Shown piece by piece: positions 8,806 through 16,450 of a DNA stretch of 64,000 nt. Source of the DNA: Azotobacter salinestris (lineage in GTDB: Bacteria; Pseudomonadota; Gammaproteobacteria; Pseudomonadales; Pseudomonadaceae); NCBI RefSeq assembly GCF_009363155.1, contig NZ_CP045302.1:3083001-3147000 (forward strand), read 5' to 3'. The translations under genes and the position numbers were made by a program. Below the pieces are notes generated by a model. The model was not told the origin of the DNA. It made no database searches and worked only from the letters and a program-made list of their open reading frames with translations. Numbering within the stretch: the stretch's first letter is position 1; every line of letters starts with the position of its first letter.

Positions 8806-9591
8806 TCAGTCGGCGGTATGGCGCAAGAGTTTCAGGCAGGCCCGCGAGGCGGCCAGCTCCACCGCGCGCAGGTCGTCGAAGTTGCGCACGTGCGGGTCGG
8901 CGCCAGCTGCCAGAAGGACCGCCAGCAGTTCCGGGCGGTCACTCGAGGCGGTGTACATCAGCGCCGTGGAGCCGGCGTCGTTGCGGTTGTCCAGCTCGAT
9001 GCCGGCATCGATCAGATCCTGCACCAGGTCGGTGTCGCGGGACACGCAGCCGAGCCAGAGGGCGGTGTTGCCGTCGTCGTTGCGCGCGCGGACATCGGCG
9101 CCGAGAGCCAGCAGTTCGCGGACGATCTCCCGGCGGCCCTGCAGGGCGGCGCGCATCAAGGGGGTCAGGCCGTGCTGGCCGCGGGCCTCGAGATCGTTCG
9201 CCGGGTACTGCCACTCGGCGAGGAAGGCGGCCAGTTCGGCGCTGGGCGCGCCGCCCGGCGCCGCGGCTTCGGTCAGGGCAGTGGCCAGCGGCCGGTAGCC
9301 GCCGTCGACGCTGTAGACGCGGGCGAAGCGGAAGTCGCTGAACATCTGCGCGAAGGTCTTGCTGGAGTTGCCGTGGTAGCAGTAGATCAGCACCGGCTTG
9401 TCCTTGGGCAGGCGGCCGAGCCACAGCGACACGCGGTCCTCGGAGAGGTGCATGGCGCCGTCCAGGTGCTCCTGCCTGTAGCTGTGCATGTCGCGCACGT
9501 CGAACAGGCTGAGCTCCGGCTCGGCGCGGATCAGGGCCGCGGCCTCGACCGCAGAGAGGCATTGATAGGGAATCCGTTCGGCTGGGGCCAT
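8806..9591 (-). CDS. Rhodanese domain fused to ankyrin repeats
   Basis: A 261-residue cytosolic protein with two parts. Residues about 8-105 form a rhodanese domain (LSLFDVRDMHSYRQEHLDGA) with the active-site loop CYHGNSS, the same loop type as GlpE; the cysteine would carry the persulphide. Residues about 125-255 form about three ankyrin repeats (GLTPLMRAALQGRREIVREL, then NDDGNTALWLGCV and NDAGSTALMYTAS), a protein-binding surface. Rhodaneses occur with nif genes as sulphur donors (for example RhdN), so delivery of sulphur to a bound partner is a reasonable guess. It lies second in the operon, 18 bases after the SagB-like gene. Confidence 0.88.
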   Translation of the reverse strand: MAPAERIPYQCLSAVEAAALIRAEPELSLFDVRDMHSYRQEHLDGAMHLSEDRVSLWLGRLPKDKPVLIYCYHGNSSKTFAQMFSDFRFARVYSVDGGYRPLATALTEAAAPGGAPSAELAAFLAEWQYPANDLEARGQHGLTPLMRAALQGRREIVRELLALGADVRARNDDGNTALWLGCVSRDTDLVQDLIDAGIELDNRNDAGSTALMYTASSDRPELLAVLLAAGADPHVRNFDDLRAVELAASRACLKLLRHTAD

Positions 9592-9609
9592 GAAGGGTCT
9601 CCGCAGGAA

Positions 9610-11289
9610 TCAGTGGGGGAGGGTGTCGGCATCCTCGGCGTAGGCCGGCGCGGATTCGATGCGCGGGTCCTCTACCGGCAGGCCGACGGTAAAGTGGTAG
9701 AGCGTTTGCCAGGCGCTGCCGGACAGACCGAGCAGGCCGTGCACCGGATCGTCGAAGAAGCAGCCGATGCCGGTGCCGCGCAGGCCCTGGGCCTCGGCCT
9801 CCAGGTAGAGCGCCTGGCCGATCAGCCCGGCCTCGCGGTACAGGCTGCGGTAGGCGGGCGGGCCGCCGGCGGCCAGCGCGGCGTCGAACTCGGCGAGCAT
9901 GCCGAGGGCGAAGCAGGCGTTGGCGGCGATGTCCTGGTGGCAGTGCAGGCTGCGGGTGGCGCGCTGCAGCTCGAGCGGCTCCAGGCTGGCCAGCTGCAGC
10001 AGGGGCTCGAGGCCGGGCACCGGGGCGAGGGCGAAGCGCTCGGCCAGCAGCGGCTGCAGGGCGTCGCGCTGCGCCGTGCTGCGCGGCAGCAGGTAGAGCC
10101 CCGGCGTCAGTCCCTCGACGCGGGCGACGAACAGCACCAGCGCCATCCGCGGGTCCTCGCCGAACAGATCCCAGGGCAACCCGGCATCCGGCTGCAGGCG
10201 GGCGAGGATCGCGGCGAACTGCGCCTGGCTCATCACATGGTGGCGGTCGAAGCGCTGGGCGCTGCGCCGTTCGCCGAGCAGCGCCTGCACCGGCTTGGCA
10301 GCCTCGCCGGGCGTGCGCGGTGCGGCGGCCTTCAGGGCCGCGGCGGGTTGCGCCGGGCCGTCGGCGCGCCGGCTGGCGGCGGCCACCTGGGCGATCGCCG
10401 GCCAGTTGTACATGGGATGGCGATCGATGGTCGAAGCCACGCCGTGCCAGGTCGAGTGCTCGGCCAGGGCCTGCAGCTCGGCGCTGGCCAGCGCTGCCGG
10501 CGCGGCGGCGGAGAAGCTCGCGGCGAGGAGGATCTCCGCCTCTTCCAGTTCGGTCTCGGCGCGCTTGCGCGCGGGAAACTCGGCGAGCCGGTCGATGCCG
10601 GCCAGGTGCGCGAGGGTGTCGCTGCCGACGTGGGGCTGCTCGGCGAGCCGCCAGCCGAGCGCCGCGGCGGCGTAGCGCAGGGCGCCGGCGGCATGGCCGG
10701 TGTCCAGCTGGCAGTAGCGGAAGGCGCGCTCGCCGTACTTCCAGGCCTCGCGCCACATCACCGAGCTGAGCAGGATGGCCAGGCGCGGCCCCTGGCCGCT
10801 GCTCGGATGCGTGGCGCGCAGCTCCAGGGCGTGGTTCTCGGGGCGGTAGTGGTACAGGCCGTCCGGCAGGGCGTCGATGCCGGCGATCAGCAGGTAGGCC
10901 TCGGTCGGGTGCAGGTTGCCGCTGGACGGATTGGCGCGCACCGCCCAGCGGTCCGGGCCGTAGCGCTTCCAGGCGGTGAGGCCGAGCGACAGCTGCAGCA
11001 GGGCGCCGAGGCTGGCCAGGTCCGGCGGCAGCGGCACTTGGGGCGGATCGTCGAGCCGGGCGAAGGGCCGCGTGAGCGCGGCGTGCAGGGCGCTGCCGGG
11101 CGACATGGTCGAGAGGCGTGGCAGGGCGATCTGCGGCGCGCCGTCGAAGTGGCGGAACGGCGCCGGCTGGGCGTCCCAGTCGAGGGTCCCGGGGCCAGGG
11201 GCATAGGCCTCGAAGCGGTGTTTGGTGCGCTGGTGGTAGTCCAGCACGGTCGCCAGGGCGGCGGAGGCGGGCGGAGTCTGGGTCGGCAT
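9610..11289 (-). CDS. SagB/ThcOx-family FMN-dependent oxidoreductase (double nitroreductase domain)
   Basis: A 559-residue protein with two nitroreductase-like halves. The first (about residues 20-260) opens with YHQRTKHRFEAYAPGP and contains LGLTAWKRYG and NPSSGNLHPTEAYLL, the flavin-binding segment typical of SagB/ThcOx. The second (about 300-550) contains LLGERRSAQRF, GLTPGLYLL and GIGCFFDDPVHGLLGL. SagB-type enzymes oxidise azolines in peptide natural products, but no precursor peptide, YcaO or E1-like gene is nearby, so the substrate here is open. The ATG at 11289 is chosen because the protein then begins at the family start and leaves a 27-base leader after the sigma-54 promoter. Confidence 0.85.
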   Translation of the reverse strand: MPTQTPPASAALATVLDYHQRTKHRFEAYAPGPGTLDWDAQPAPFRHFDGAPQIALPRLSTMSPGSALHAALTRPFARLDDPPQVPLPPDLASLGALLQLSLGLTAWKRYGPDRWAVRANPSSGNLHPTEAYLLIAGIDALPDGLYHYRPENHALELRATHPSSGQGPRLAILLSSVMWREAWKYGERAFRYCQLDTGHAAGALRYAAAALGWRLAEQPHVGSDTLAHLAGIDRLAEFPARKRAETELEEAEILLAASFSAAAPAALASAELQALAEHSTWHGVASTIDRHPMYNWPAIAQVAAASRRADGPAQPAAALKAAAPRTPGEAAKPVQALLGERRSAQRFDRHHVMSQAQFAAILARLQPDAGLPWDLFGEDPRMALVLFVARVEGLTPGLYLLPRSTAQRDALQPLLAERFALAPVPGLEPLLQLASLEPLELQRATRSLHCHQDIAANACFALGMLAEFDAALAAGGPPAYRSLYREAGLIGQALYLEAEAQGLRGTGIGCFFDDPVHGLLGLSGSAWQTLYHFTVGLPVEDPRIESAPAYAEDADTLPH

Positions 11290-11326
11290 GGCTCTGATTG
11301 ATTCTTGTAGGCCGGGGAAATATTCC

Positions 11327-11342
11327 TGCAAGAGCAGTACCA
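11327..11342 (-). promoter_or_regulatory. Sigma-54 promoter of the SagB-like/NifX-like operon
   Basis: On the minus strand this reads TGGTACTGCTCTTGCA. It matches the -24/-12 consensus TGGCAC-N5-TTGCA at all invariant positions (GG and GC exactly 10 bases apart), with a T replacing C at one tolerated position. The predicted start point is near 11316, 27 bases before the gene. A TGT-N10-ACA site lies about 97 bases upstream of that start. Confidence 0.85.
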
Positions 11343-11405
11343 GAGTGCGAATTGCCCGTCTGGCAAGGGTTGCTGCGCTCCGCCGGTACGGTGGGGGTGC
11401 GACAT

Positions 11406-11421
11406 TGTCGGCTTTGTGACA
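11406..11421. promoter_or_regulatory. NifA-type upstream activator site (TGT-N10-ACA)
   Basis: TGTCGGCTTTGTGACA fits the TGT-N10-ACA consensus exactly. Its centre is about 97 bases upstream of the predicted sigma-54 start point, in the normal range for NifA, VnfA or AnfA activation. A single TGT-N10-ACA can occur by chance; its correct position relative to a near-perfect -24/-12 promoter and a gene set including a NifX-like protein makes a real site likely. Which NifA-type regulator acts cannot be told. Confidence 0.7.
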
Positions 11422-11616
11422 GAGCGCAGGGAAGAAAGTGGTGCACCGCCTCCTCGCTGCGTAAGGCTCGGCTGACAAAACCCGGGCCTGTGTAAAAGTC
11501 CGGGTAAAGCCCGGCTGACAACGGTTTGTCCGGGGGCGCACGCGCTTAGGATGCAGTCACGCCCGGTGCCGCGGAGGCTTGCCGGATGCTGTCATCCACT
11601 GCTTCGAGGTCATCCC

Positions 11617-12036
11617 ATGCAATCGACCCGTCTACTCGCCGGCCTGGGCCTGGCACTCTGCCTGGGCAGCTCCCTGGTGCTGGCCGCTCCCTCCCACGGG
11701 CATGAGCAGGACGAACGGCGCCAGCCGCAGGCCCAGGGCCCTGCCGCTCACAACACTCACGCGCAGCAGCGCCCGCCGGCGGATTTCGCTCCGGTGCGCA
11801 AGGCGGTCCAGGCCCGGCGCCATGAAATAGGCCGCGGTCTGGCCGTGCCGGCGCACGTGAAGATCGTCAGGGGCAAACCGCTGCCGGCCGGCTGGGGCAG
11901 CCGCCTGAGCGCCAAACAACTGCATCACCTGCCGCAGTACCGCGGCTACGAGTGGCGTCGTGCCGGCAGCAGCCTGGTGCTGATCGACAGCCGCAGCGGC
12001 ATCGCCCACGAAGTCCTGCACGGCGTGCTGGACTGA
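11617..12036 (+). CDS. CigR/RcnB-family small periplasmic protein
   Basis: A 139-residue protein with a cleavable signal (LLAGLGLALCLGSSLVLAAP, about residues 5-24), a histidine- and glutamine-rich linker (SHGHEQDERRQPQAQG), and a C-terminal domain with AVPAHVKIVRGKPLPAGWG and YRGYEWRRAGSSLVLIDS, typical of the CigR/RcnB family. Members are periplasmic and have been linked to metal homeostasis or virulence control; the role here is unknown. GAGG at 11605-11608 sets the start. It is divergent from the nif-type operon, so its promoter lies in the same intergenic region, beyond the activator site. Confidence 0.8.
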   Translation: MQSTRLLAGLGLALCLGSSLVLAAPSHGHEQDERRQPQAQGPAAHNTHAQQRPPADFAPVRKAVQARRHEIGRGLAVPAHVKIVRGKPLPAGWGSRLSAKQLHHLPQYRGYEWRRAGSSLVLIDSRSGIAHEVLHGVLD

Positions 12037-12075
12037 TCGCGCCGTCTCGCCGCGGGCGCGGAAGGGAGGCCGGAC

Positions 12076-12840
12076 TCAGGGCACGCTGACCCGGCCGACG
12101 CGCAGCGCCAGCGGCCAGCGGATCGTGCGGGGCATGCCGGGATCGCCCCAGGCGGCGGCCAGCTCGGCGGCGAACCGCTCCACCGGGGCGCGGCCCCGGG
12201 CCTTTTCCAGCGCGCGCACGGCGGACCAGGTGTCGATGTAGCCGAGCAGCTCGGCCAGCGGCCACTGCACCTCGATCGCCAGCGCCGGTGCCCGGCATTC
12301 CGCGAAGGGGAGGGGCAGGCTCTGGTAGCCCTCCTCGACGTGGCGCCGCTCGGCCGGCCACCAGGGGCCGAGCACCCGGTAATAGAACTGCTCGACCACC
12401 GGCGCCGGCGCGCCTTCCACTTGCAGCACGCCGTAGCTGATCAGCGCCAGCACCGCACCCGGCCGGGCGATCCGCCGCACTTCGGCGTAGAAGCGCTCGA
12501 GATCGAGCCAGTGGGCGGCCTGGGCGACCGTGACCAGATCGACGCTGGCCGGCGGCAGGCCGCTGTCCTCGGCCAGGGCGACGCGGTATTCCACCCCCGG
12601 ATGCGGCTCGGCATTGGCGATCTGCGCCGCACTGGCATCGGTCGCCACCACGCGGGCGAAGCGCCCGGCCAGCGGTACCGAGAGCTGGCCGGTGCCGCAG
12701 CCGCAGTCCAGGGCGCAGGCGGTGGCCGGCGCGAGGCCGGCCAGATGGTCGATCAGCGCGGCGGGATAGCGGGGCCGGTGCGCGGCATAGCCGGCGGCGG
12801 CCGCGGAGAAGTGATCCTTGAAGGCGCGGGGTTCTGTCAT
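12076..12840 (-). CDS. Class I SAM-dependent methyltransferase
   Basis: A 254-residue cytosolic methyltransferase of the type-11 group. Motif I CALDCGCGTGQLSVPL (about residues 43-58) binds S-adenosylmethionine, the acidic residue of motif II is in VVATDAS, and AQAAHWLDLERFYAEV followed by RIARPGAVLALI provides motifs III and IV. Proteins with this pattern (including AAHWFD-like segments) are often annotated as generic or trans-aconitate-like methyltransferases. The substrate cannot be predicted. It stands alone, convergent with the CigR-like gene. Confidence 0.85.
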   Translation of the reverse strand: MTEPRAFKDHFSAAAAGYAAHRPRYPAALIDHLAGLAPATACALDCGCGTGQLSVPLAGRFARVVATDASAAQIANAEPHPGVEYRVALAEDSGLPPASVDLVTVAQAAHWLDLERFYAEVRRIARPGAVLALISYGVLQVEGAPAPVVEQFYYRVLGPWWPAERRHVEEGYQSLPLPFAECRAPALAIEVQWPLAELLGYIDTWSAVRALEKARGRAPVERFAAELAAAWGDPGMPRTIRWPLALRVGRVSVP

Positions 12841-12950
12841 GGGCAGGTGTCCGGCATGGCGATGACAGGAGTCTGACAGATCCTCGGAGCGCCTGCGCCC
12901 TGGCCCTCATGGCCCGGCCTGCCGGCGCCGGCAGGCCAGGCGGCCGCGCG

Positions 12951-13736
12951 TCATTGCATGGAGGTGCGCGGCGCCACCGGACGGTCGTCCACGTCGGAGA
13001 TGGTCACCTCCACCCGCCGGTTCATGGCACGGCCGGCCGGGGTGGCGTTGCTGGCCACCGGGTAGTTCTTGCCATAGCCCTGCATGGCGATGCGGCGCGG
13101 GTCGACGCCCAGCTTGATCAGGGCGATGCGCACCGCCTCGGCGCGCCGCTCCGAGAGGGTCTGGTTGTAGGCGTCGGAGCCGGTGCTGTCGGTATATCCC
13201 TCGACGATCACCTGGCGCTGCGGATTGGCCTTGAGGAAGTCGGCCAGCTTCTGCACGTTGCGCATGCCGCCGGGCTTGAGCTCGGCGCGGTTGTAGTCGA
13301 ACAGCACGTCGCCGAAGGTCACCAGGGTGCCGCGCTCGGTCTGCTTGGCCTGCAACTCCTCCTGCAACTGGCGGATCTGCGCGTCGCGGGCCTGCAGGCG
13401 CGCTTCGGCGCGCTTGGACGAGGCCTGCTGGAGCTCCTGTTCGGCGTTGCGCAGCAGGATGGTCTGCTCGGCGAACTCGACGCGCCGCTGGGTCAGGTAG
13501 GACAGCTGGTCGACCTTTCCTTCGCTGGCGCCGCTCTGGTAGGCGTCCTCGGCCTGCTTCAGCTGCTTGGCGGCATCCTGGGTTTCCAGGGCGGCGAGCT
13601 GGCTGGCGCGCGGATTGCTCTGCAGGGCGGTGAAGGCGGCACGGGCCTGTTCCAGGTTGGGGCTCGGCTTGCTGGCGCAGGCGGCGAGGCCGACGGTCAG
13701 TGCCAGCACGGTGGACAGGGTGGCGAGCTTGTGCAT
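12951..13736 (-). CDS. OmpA-family peptidoglycan-binding lipoprotein with DUF4398
   Basis: A 261-residue outer-membrane lipoprotein. The signal ends in lipobox LAAC (Cys about 20). Residues about 30-140 are a helical DUF4398-type region rich in Ala, Gln and Glu, and residues about 145-250 are the OmpA C-terminal domain (FGDVLFDYNRAELKPGG, GYTDSTGSDAYNQTLSERRA, GYGKNYPVASNATPAGRAMN, NRRVEVTI) that grips peptidoglycan through the conserved D and R. It follows the DUF4398 lipoprotein gene by 47 bases; both probably form one transcript and one envelope complex. Confidence 0.92.
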   Translation of the reverse strand: MHKLATLSTVLALTVGLAACASKPSPNLEQARAAFTALQSNPRASQLAALETQDAAKQLKQAEDAYQSGASEGKVDQLSYLTQRRVEFAEQTILLRNAEQELQQASSKRAEARLQARDAQIRQLQEELQAKQTERGTLVTFGDVLFDYNRAELKPGGMRNVQKLADFLKANPQRQVIVEGYTDSTGSDAYNQTLSERRAEAVRIALIKLGVDPRRIAMQGYGKNYPVASNATPAGRAMNRRVEVTISDVDDRPVAPRTSMQ

Positions 13737-13783
13737 GGGGACATCCTCGGAGGGTGGACGATGGTCGATGACGAAGTGGCGGC

Positions 13784-14179
13784 TCACTGGACGGAGCGCA
13801 TGCCTTCCTCGCGCAGCTCCTGGACGCCTTTCTTCATTTCCTCCACGGTTCGCTGTGCCTTGGCGGCACGGGCCTTGCGCCCGGCGACGCGGGCGTCCCA
13901 CTCGGCCTGCTCGGCGAGCAGGCGGGCCCGGTCGTAGTCCTTCTTCTGCATGGCCAGCTCGGCCTCGCGCCATTTCTCCTGTGCCGCACGCATCTCCACC
14001 GGGGCGTACTGCGTGCCGCCGGCGCTCACGGCTTCCTTGACGGACGATTCGGTGAGGGCGAACTGTTCGGTGGGCGGGTTGCCCGCGCAGCCTGCCAGCA
14101 GCAGGCCGCCCAGGGTCAGGGCCGCCAGCCCGGGAAGTGGCCGGCGCGAGATGATGCCGGAATCGGAATTGCTCTTCAT
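13784..14179 (-). CDS. DUF4398 domain lipoprotein
   Basis: A 131-residue lipoprotein with a signal ending LLLAGC (Cys at about residue 31), followed by a helical, charged domain (YAPVEMRAAQEKWREAELAM, KDYDRARLLAEQAEWDARV) that is the DUF4398 type and looks like a coiled coil. It is upstream of and paired with the OmpA-like DUF4398 gene. The pair is common in Pseudomonas, where it is assumed to support the envelope; the exact function is unknown. A small GC hairpin (CCCCGG 14226-14231 with CCGGGG 14239-14244) lies in its leader region. Confidence 0.85.
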   Translation of the reverse strand: MKSNSDSGIISRRPLPGLAALTLGGLLLAGCAGNPPTEQFALTESSVKEAVSAGGTQYAPVEMRAAQEKWREAELAMQKKDYDRARLLAEQAEWDARVAGRKARAAKAQRTVEEMKKGVQELREEGMRSVQ

Positions 14180-14411
14180 GGTCGGTCTCCGATCGGAATT
14201 GCCACGAGTACGCAAGACAGAAAGGCCCCGGAAAGTGGCCGGGGTCTATGGTGTGAGGACATGCAGCGGCGAAAGGTTCCAATGGCCTGTCGGGAGGGCG
14301 AGGCGAGCAGGCAGGTACGCCGCCCATGCGCGCGGGATGGCTGGCAGTGAACCAATGGACAGGGAGGCGACCCTAAACAATTCCATACCGGCAGCATGCC
14401 TGGAGGCAGTC

Positions 14412-14733
14412 ATGGGCGAAGAGAACAAGACGGCTCACCAGCCGTCAGGGCCATCCGGTGCGCGACAACCAGAGCCTGTGCAGCGCCGGCGAGCGGGGGC
14501 CGGCGCCCCTGGAGAACTACCAGCTCATCCAGTGTCCGGAGGGCATCGCGCTGCGCATGGTCTGGCACTTCTGGCACTGCGATCCGGACTATGGCCGGTG
14601 GGTGGCGGAGGGCGTGGGAGTCGATCTGGAGAGGGCGAAGGGCCTGCCGCCGCTCGACGGCCATCCGGCACGGGGCGAGGACCGGCCCGGACCGACCTAC
14701 TCCGACGGTCAGGCGGAGGAGGGCAGCCGCTGA
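14412..14733 (+). pseudogene. Catalase remnant: N-terminal and C-terminal ends joined by a large internal deletion
   Basis: The 5' part encodes MGEENK, and after removal of one base near 14430 it continues [20 protein letters not shown] and [13 protein letters not shown]. This is the recognisable N-terminus of a monofunctional haem catalase (family pattern LTT..G.PV.DNQ...AG.RGP..L.D...I). It then jumps directly to [20 protein letters not shown] and [10 protein letters not shown], the catalase C-terminal helix region with its DPxYG motif. The central 350-400 residues, including the haem-binding histidine, asparagine and tyrosine, are missing. With both a frameshift and the deletion it cannot make catalase. 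A shorter translation could begin at the GTG at 14458. The assignment is from remembered family motifs. Confidence 0.7.
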
Positions 14734-14773
14734 GGCAGGGAAGGCGCCGGCGGGACCCCGAGGTCCCGCCGGT

Positions 14774-15688
14774 TCAGAGCGGTTCGCTCCACAGGCTGAG
14801 GGCCAGGGTGGCGCTCTGCTCGGGCGCCAGCTCCACGGCGTCGTCCAGCACGTTGGCCGTCTCGATGCAGAGCATGCGCTGCCAGGCGTCGTCGGCGAAC
14901 TGCGAGAGGCGGGCGGCCTTGTCGATCCAGGGGTTCCAGACGATGGCCGAGTGCGAGCCGCTGGCTTCGAGGCAGATCCGTCGCTTCCAGCGGGGGTCGA
15001 CCAGGTCGAGGCGCGGCGGGGTGTCCAGATAGATGCGGTCGGTCTCGCCGCTGAAGTGCAGGATGCCGTGCTGCAGGCGCTCGTCCCAGTCCTCCAGGGT
15101 TTCGATGTAGCGCAGGCCGTCGAGGCCTTCGATGCTCACCTCGCGGATGTCGCTGATCGCCAGGTAGGTGTGCAGCGCCTGGCTCAGGGCGATCCGGTAG
15201 TTGCTGCGATTGTGGGTGGTCAGCCTGAGATCGAGGCGCTCGTCGAGGCGGATGGCCAGGCTCAGGTCGAGCGCATGGGGCCAGTCGGGCAGTTCGCCGG
15301 AGGCCGACTGCGGCAGGCTGAAGGTCAGGGTCACCGCGCCGTTCTCCTTGGCGATGTCCTGCAGCTGCCAGTCGCGGCCGCGCACCTCGCCGTGGGCTGG
15401 CGCCGCGCCATGCCCTTCGCGCATGGCGCGCACGCCGGCCGGATTGCGCGCCAGGTCGCCGAACCAGGGCCAGCACACCGGCACCCCGCCGCGCACCGAC
15501 TGACCACGGCGAAACTCCGCCTGCTCGCTGAGCCAGATCAGCGGCTGTTCGTCGTTGCGCTGGTAGCTGAGCACCTGGGCGCCCTGTTCGGCGACCAGCA
15601 GTTCGGCCGTGTTGGTCCTGATCCGCCAGCAGGGCAGTTCGCCCATCTCGATCCGCTCGACCTGGGGGGCAGTGAAGTGTTCATTCAT
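14774..15688 (-). CDS. D-hexose-6-phosphate mutarotase (YeaD-like aldose 1-epimerase family)
   Basis: A 304-residue cytosolic enzyme that interconverts alpha and beta anomers of glucose-6-phosphate or related sugars. Typical blocks are GAQVLSYQ, RRGQSVRGGVPVCWPWFG (the Arg and Trp that hold the phosphate), APAHGEVRGRDW with the catalytic His, FSGETDRIYLDTP, and SAIVWNPWIDKA. The length fits the YeaD group. The start at 15688 gives the usual N-terminus. It is a lone gene, preceded on the same strand by the thioesterase gene with about 100 bases between. Confidence 0.9.
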   Translation of the reverse strand: MNEHFTAPQVERIEMGELPCWRIRTNTAELLVAEQGAQVLSYQRNDEQPLIWLSEQAEFRRGQSVRGGVPVCWPWFGDLARNPAGVRAMREGHGAAPAHGEVRGRDWQLQDIAKENGAVTLTFSLPQSASGELPDWPHALDLSLAIRLDERLDLRLTTHNRSNYRIALSQALHTYLAISDIREVSIEGLDGLRYIETLEDWDERLQHGILHFSGETDRIYLDTPPRLDLVDPRWKRRICLEASGSHSAIVWNPWIDKAARLSQFADDAWQRMLCIETANVLDDAVELAPEQSATLALSLWSEPL

Positions 15689-15791
15689 GACGAGATCCTC
15701 GCGAGGCAAATACTTTGTTATTAGAGCCTGCGCGACGGATAAAGCTCCATCGCGCACAAGGGGGGGCGCTCCGGCGAGGAGGACGGGTGGG

Positions 15792-16190
15792 CTAGCGGCG
15801 CGGCACTGCGCGGGTACGGCCACCGCCGTCGATGGCGACGAAGACGAACACCGCCTCGGTCACCTTGCGCCACTCGCTGGACAGCGGGTCGTCGCTCCAG
15901 ACCTCGACCAGCATCTGGATCGAGCTGCGACCCTGCTGCAGGGGCTTGCTATAGAAGGAGAGCTGGGCGCCGACCGCCACCGGCACCATGAAGGCCATGC
16001 GGTCGATCGCCACCGTGGCCACCCGCCCGCCGGCCAGCCGGCTGGCCGTGGCGGTGCCGGCTAGGTCCATCTGGGCGACCAGCCAGCCGCCATAGATGTC
16101 GCCGAAGCCGTTGGCGTCGCGGGGCAGCGCGGTGATCTGCAGGGCCAGATCGCCCTGGGGAACCGGGTCGTCCTGTTCGAGTTCAGTCAT
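15792..16190 (-). CDS. yciA: Acyl-CoA thioesterase, YciA-like hotdog protein
   Basis: A 132-residue hotdog-fold enzyme that hydrolyses acyl-CoA esters. The pattern [36 protein letters not shown] (helix entry with the catalytic aspartate of NANGDI-like loops), [11 protein letters not shown] and SIQMLVEVW resembles E. coli YciA throughout, and the length is the same. Cytosolic. It stands alone, with no evident operon. The reverse direction from 16191 to 16350 shows no gene and leads into the pstS promoter. Confidence 0.88.
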   Translation of the reverse strand: MTELEQDDPVPQGDLALQITALPRDANGFGDIYGGWLVAQMDLAGTATASRLAGGRVATVAIDRMAFMVPVAVGAQLSFYSKPLQQGRSSIQMLVEVWSDDPLSSEWRKVTEAVFVFVAIDGGGRTRAVPRR

Positions 16191-16352
16191 GGGATGGGAT
16201 CGTCTGGCGCGGGCTGCGGGAAGGAAGCCCGATTATAGCGGTAAGCTCCGGCGCCAGGCGAGCGGAGCCGGCGCGGGAATGTCAAGCGGCGGCATTGGGT
16301 CGCGTGCGGCCGTGTGTCGGGGGCGAGGGAAAAAGTTCCCTCGCAGGGCCTC

Positions 16353-16381
16353 AAGTCACAAAGTTGTCATCTTCCATTCAT
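16353..16381 (+). promoter_or_regulatory. Probable Pho box upstream of pstS
   Basis: Three imperfect 7-base half-sites repeat every 11 bases: AAGTCAC (16353-16359), TTGTCAT (16364-16370) and CATTCAT (16375-16381). The consensus is CTGTCAT-N4 repeated. It lies 70-98 bases before the pstS ATG. The match is weaker than at pstC, but the helical spacing and the gene it serves make PhoB control likely. Confidence 0.65.
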
Positions 16382-16450
16382 AGAGTGGTCACGCGGCCTC
16401 TCGATACTTGCCCGCGATCCGACCAACACCGTCCTGCTTGGGAGCAAGGC

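Noticed and set aside
8401-11301. A long plus-strand open frame of over 900 codons opposite the nif-type operon.
   Set aside because: It is antisense to genes with clear family motifs, has the Gly/Gln/Arg-rich composition of frame shadows in high-GC DNA, and has no recognisable domain.
14458-14733. A normal 91-residue hypothetical gene with a GTG start.
   Set aside because: Both of its ends match catalase ends, and an upstream out-of-frame ATG segment (MGEENK) completes the catalase N-terminus, so a remnant is the better reading.
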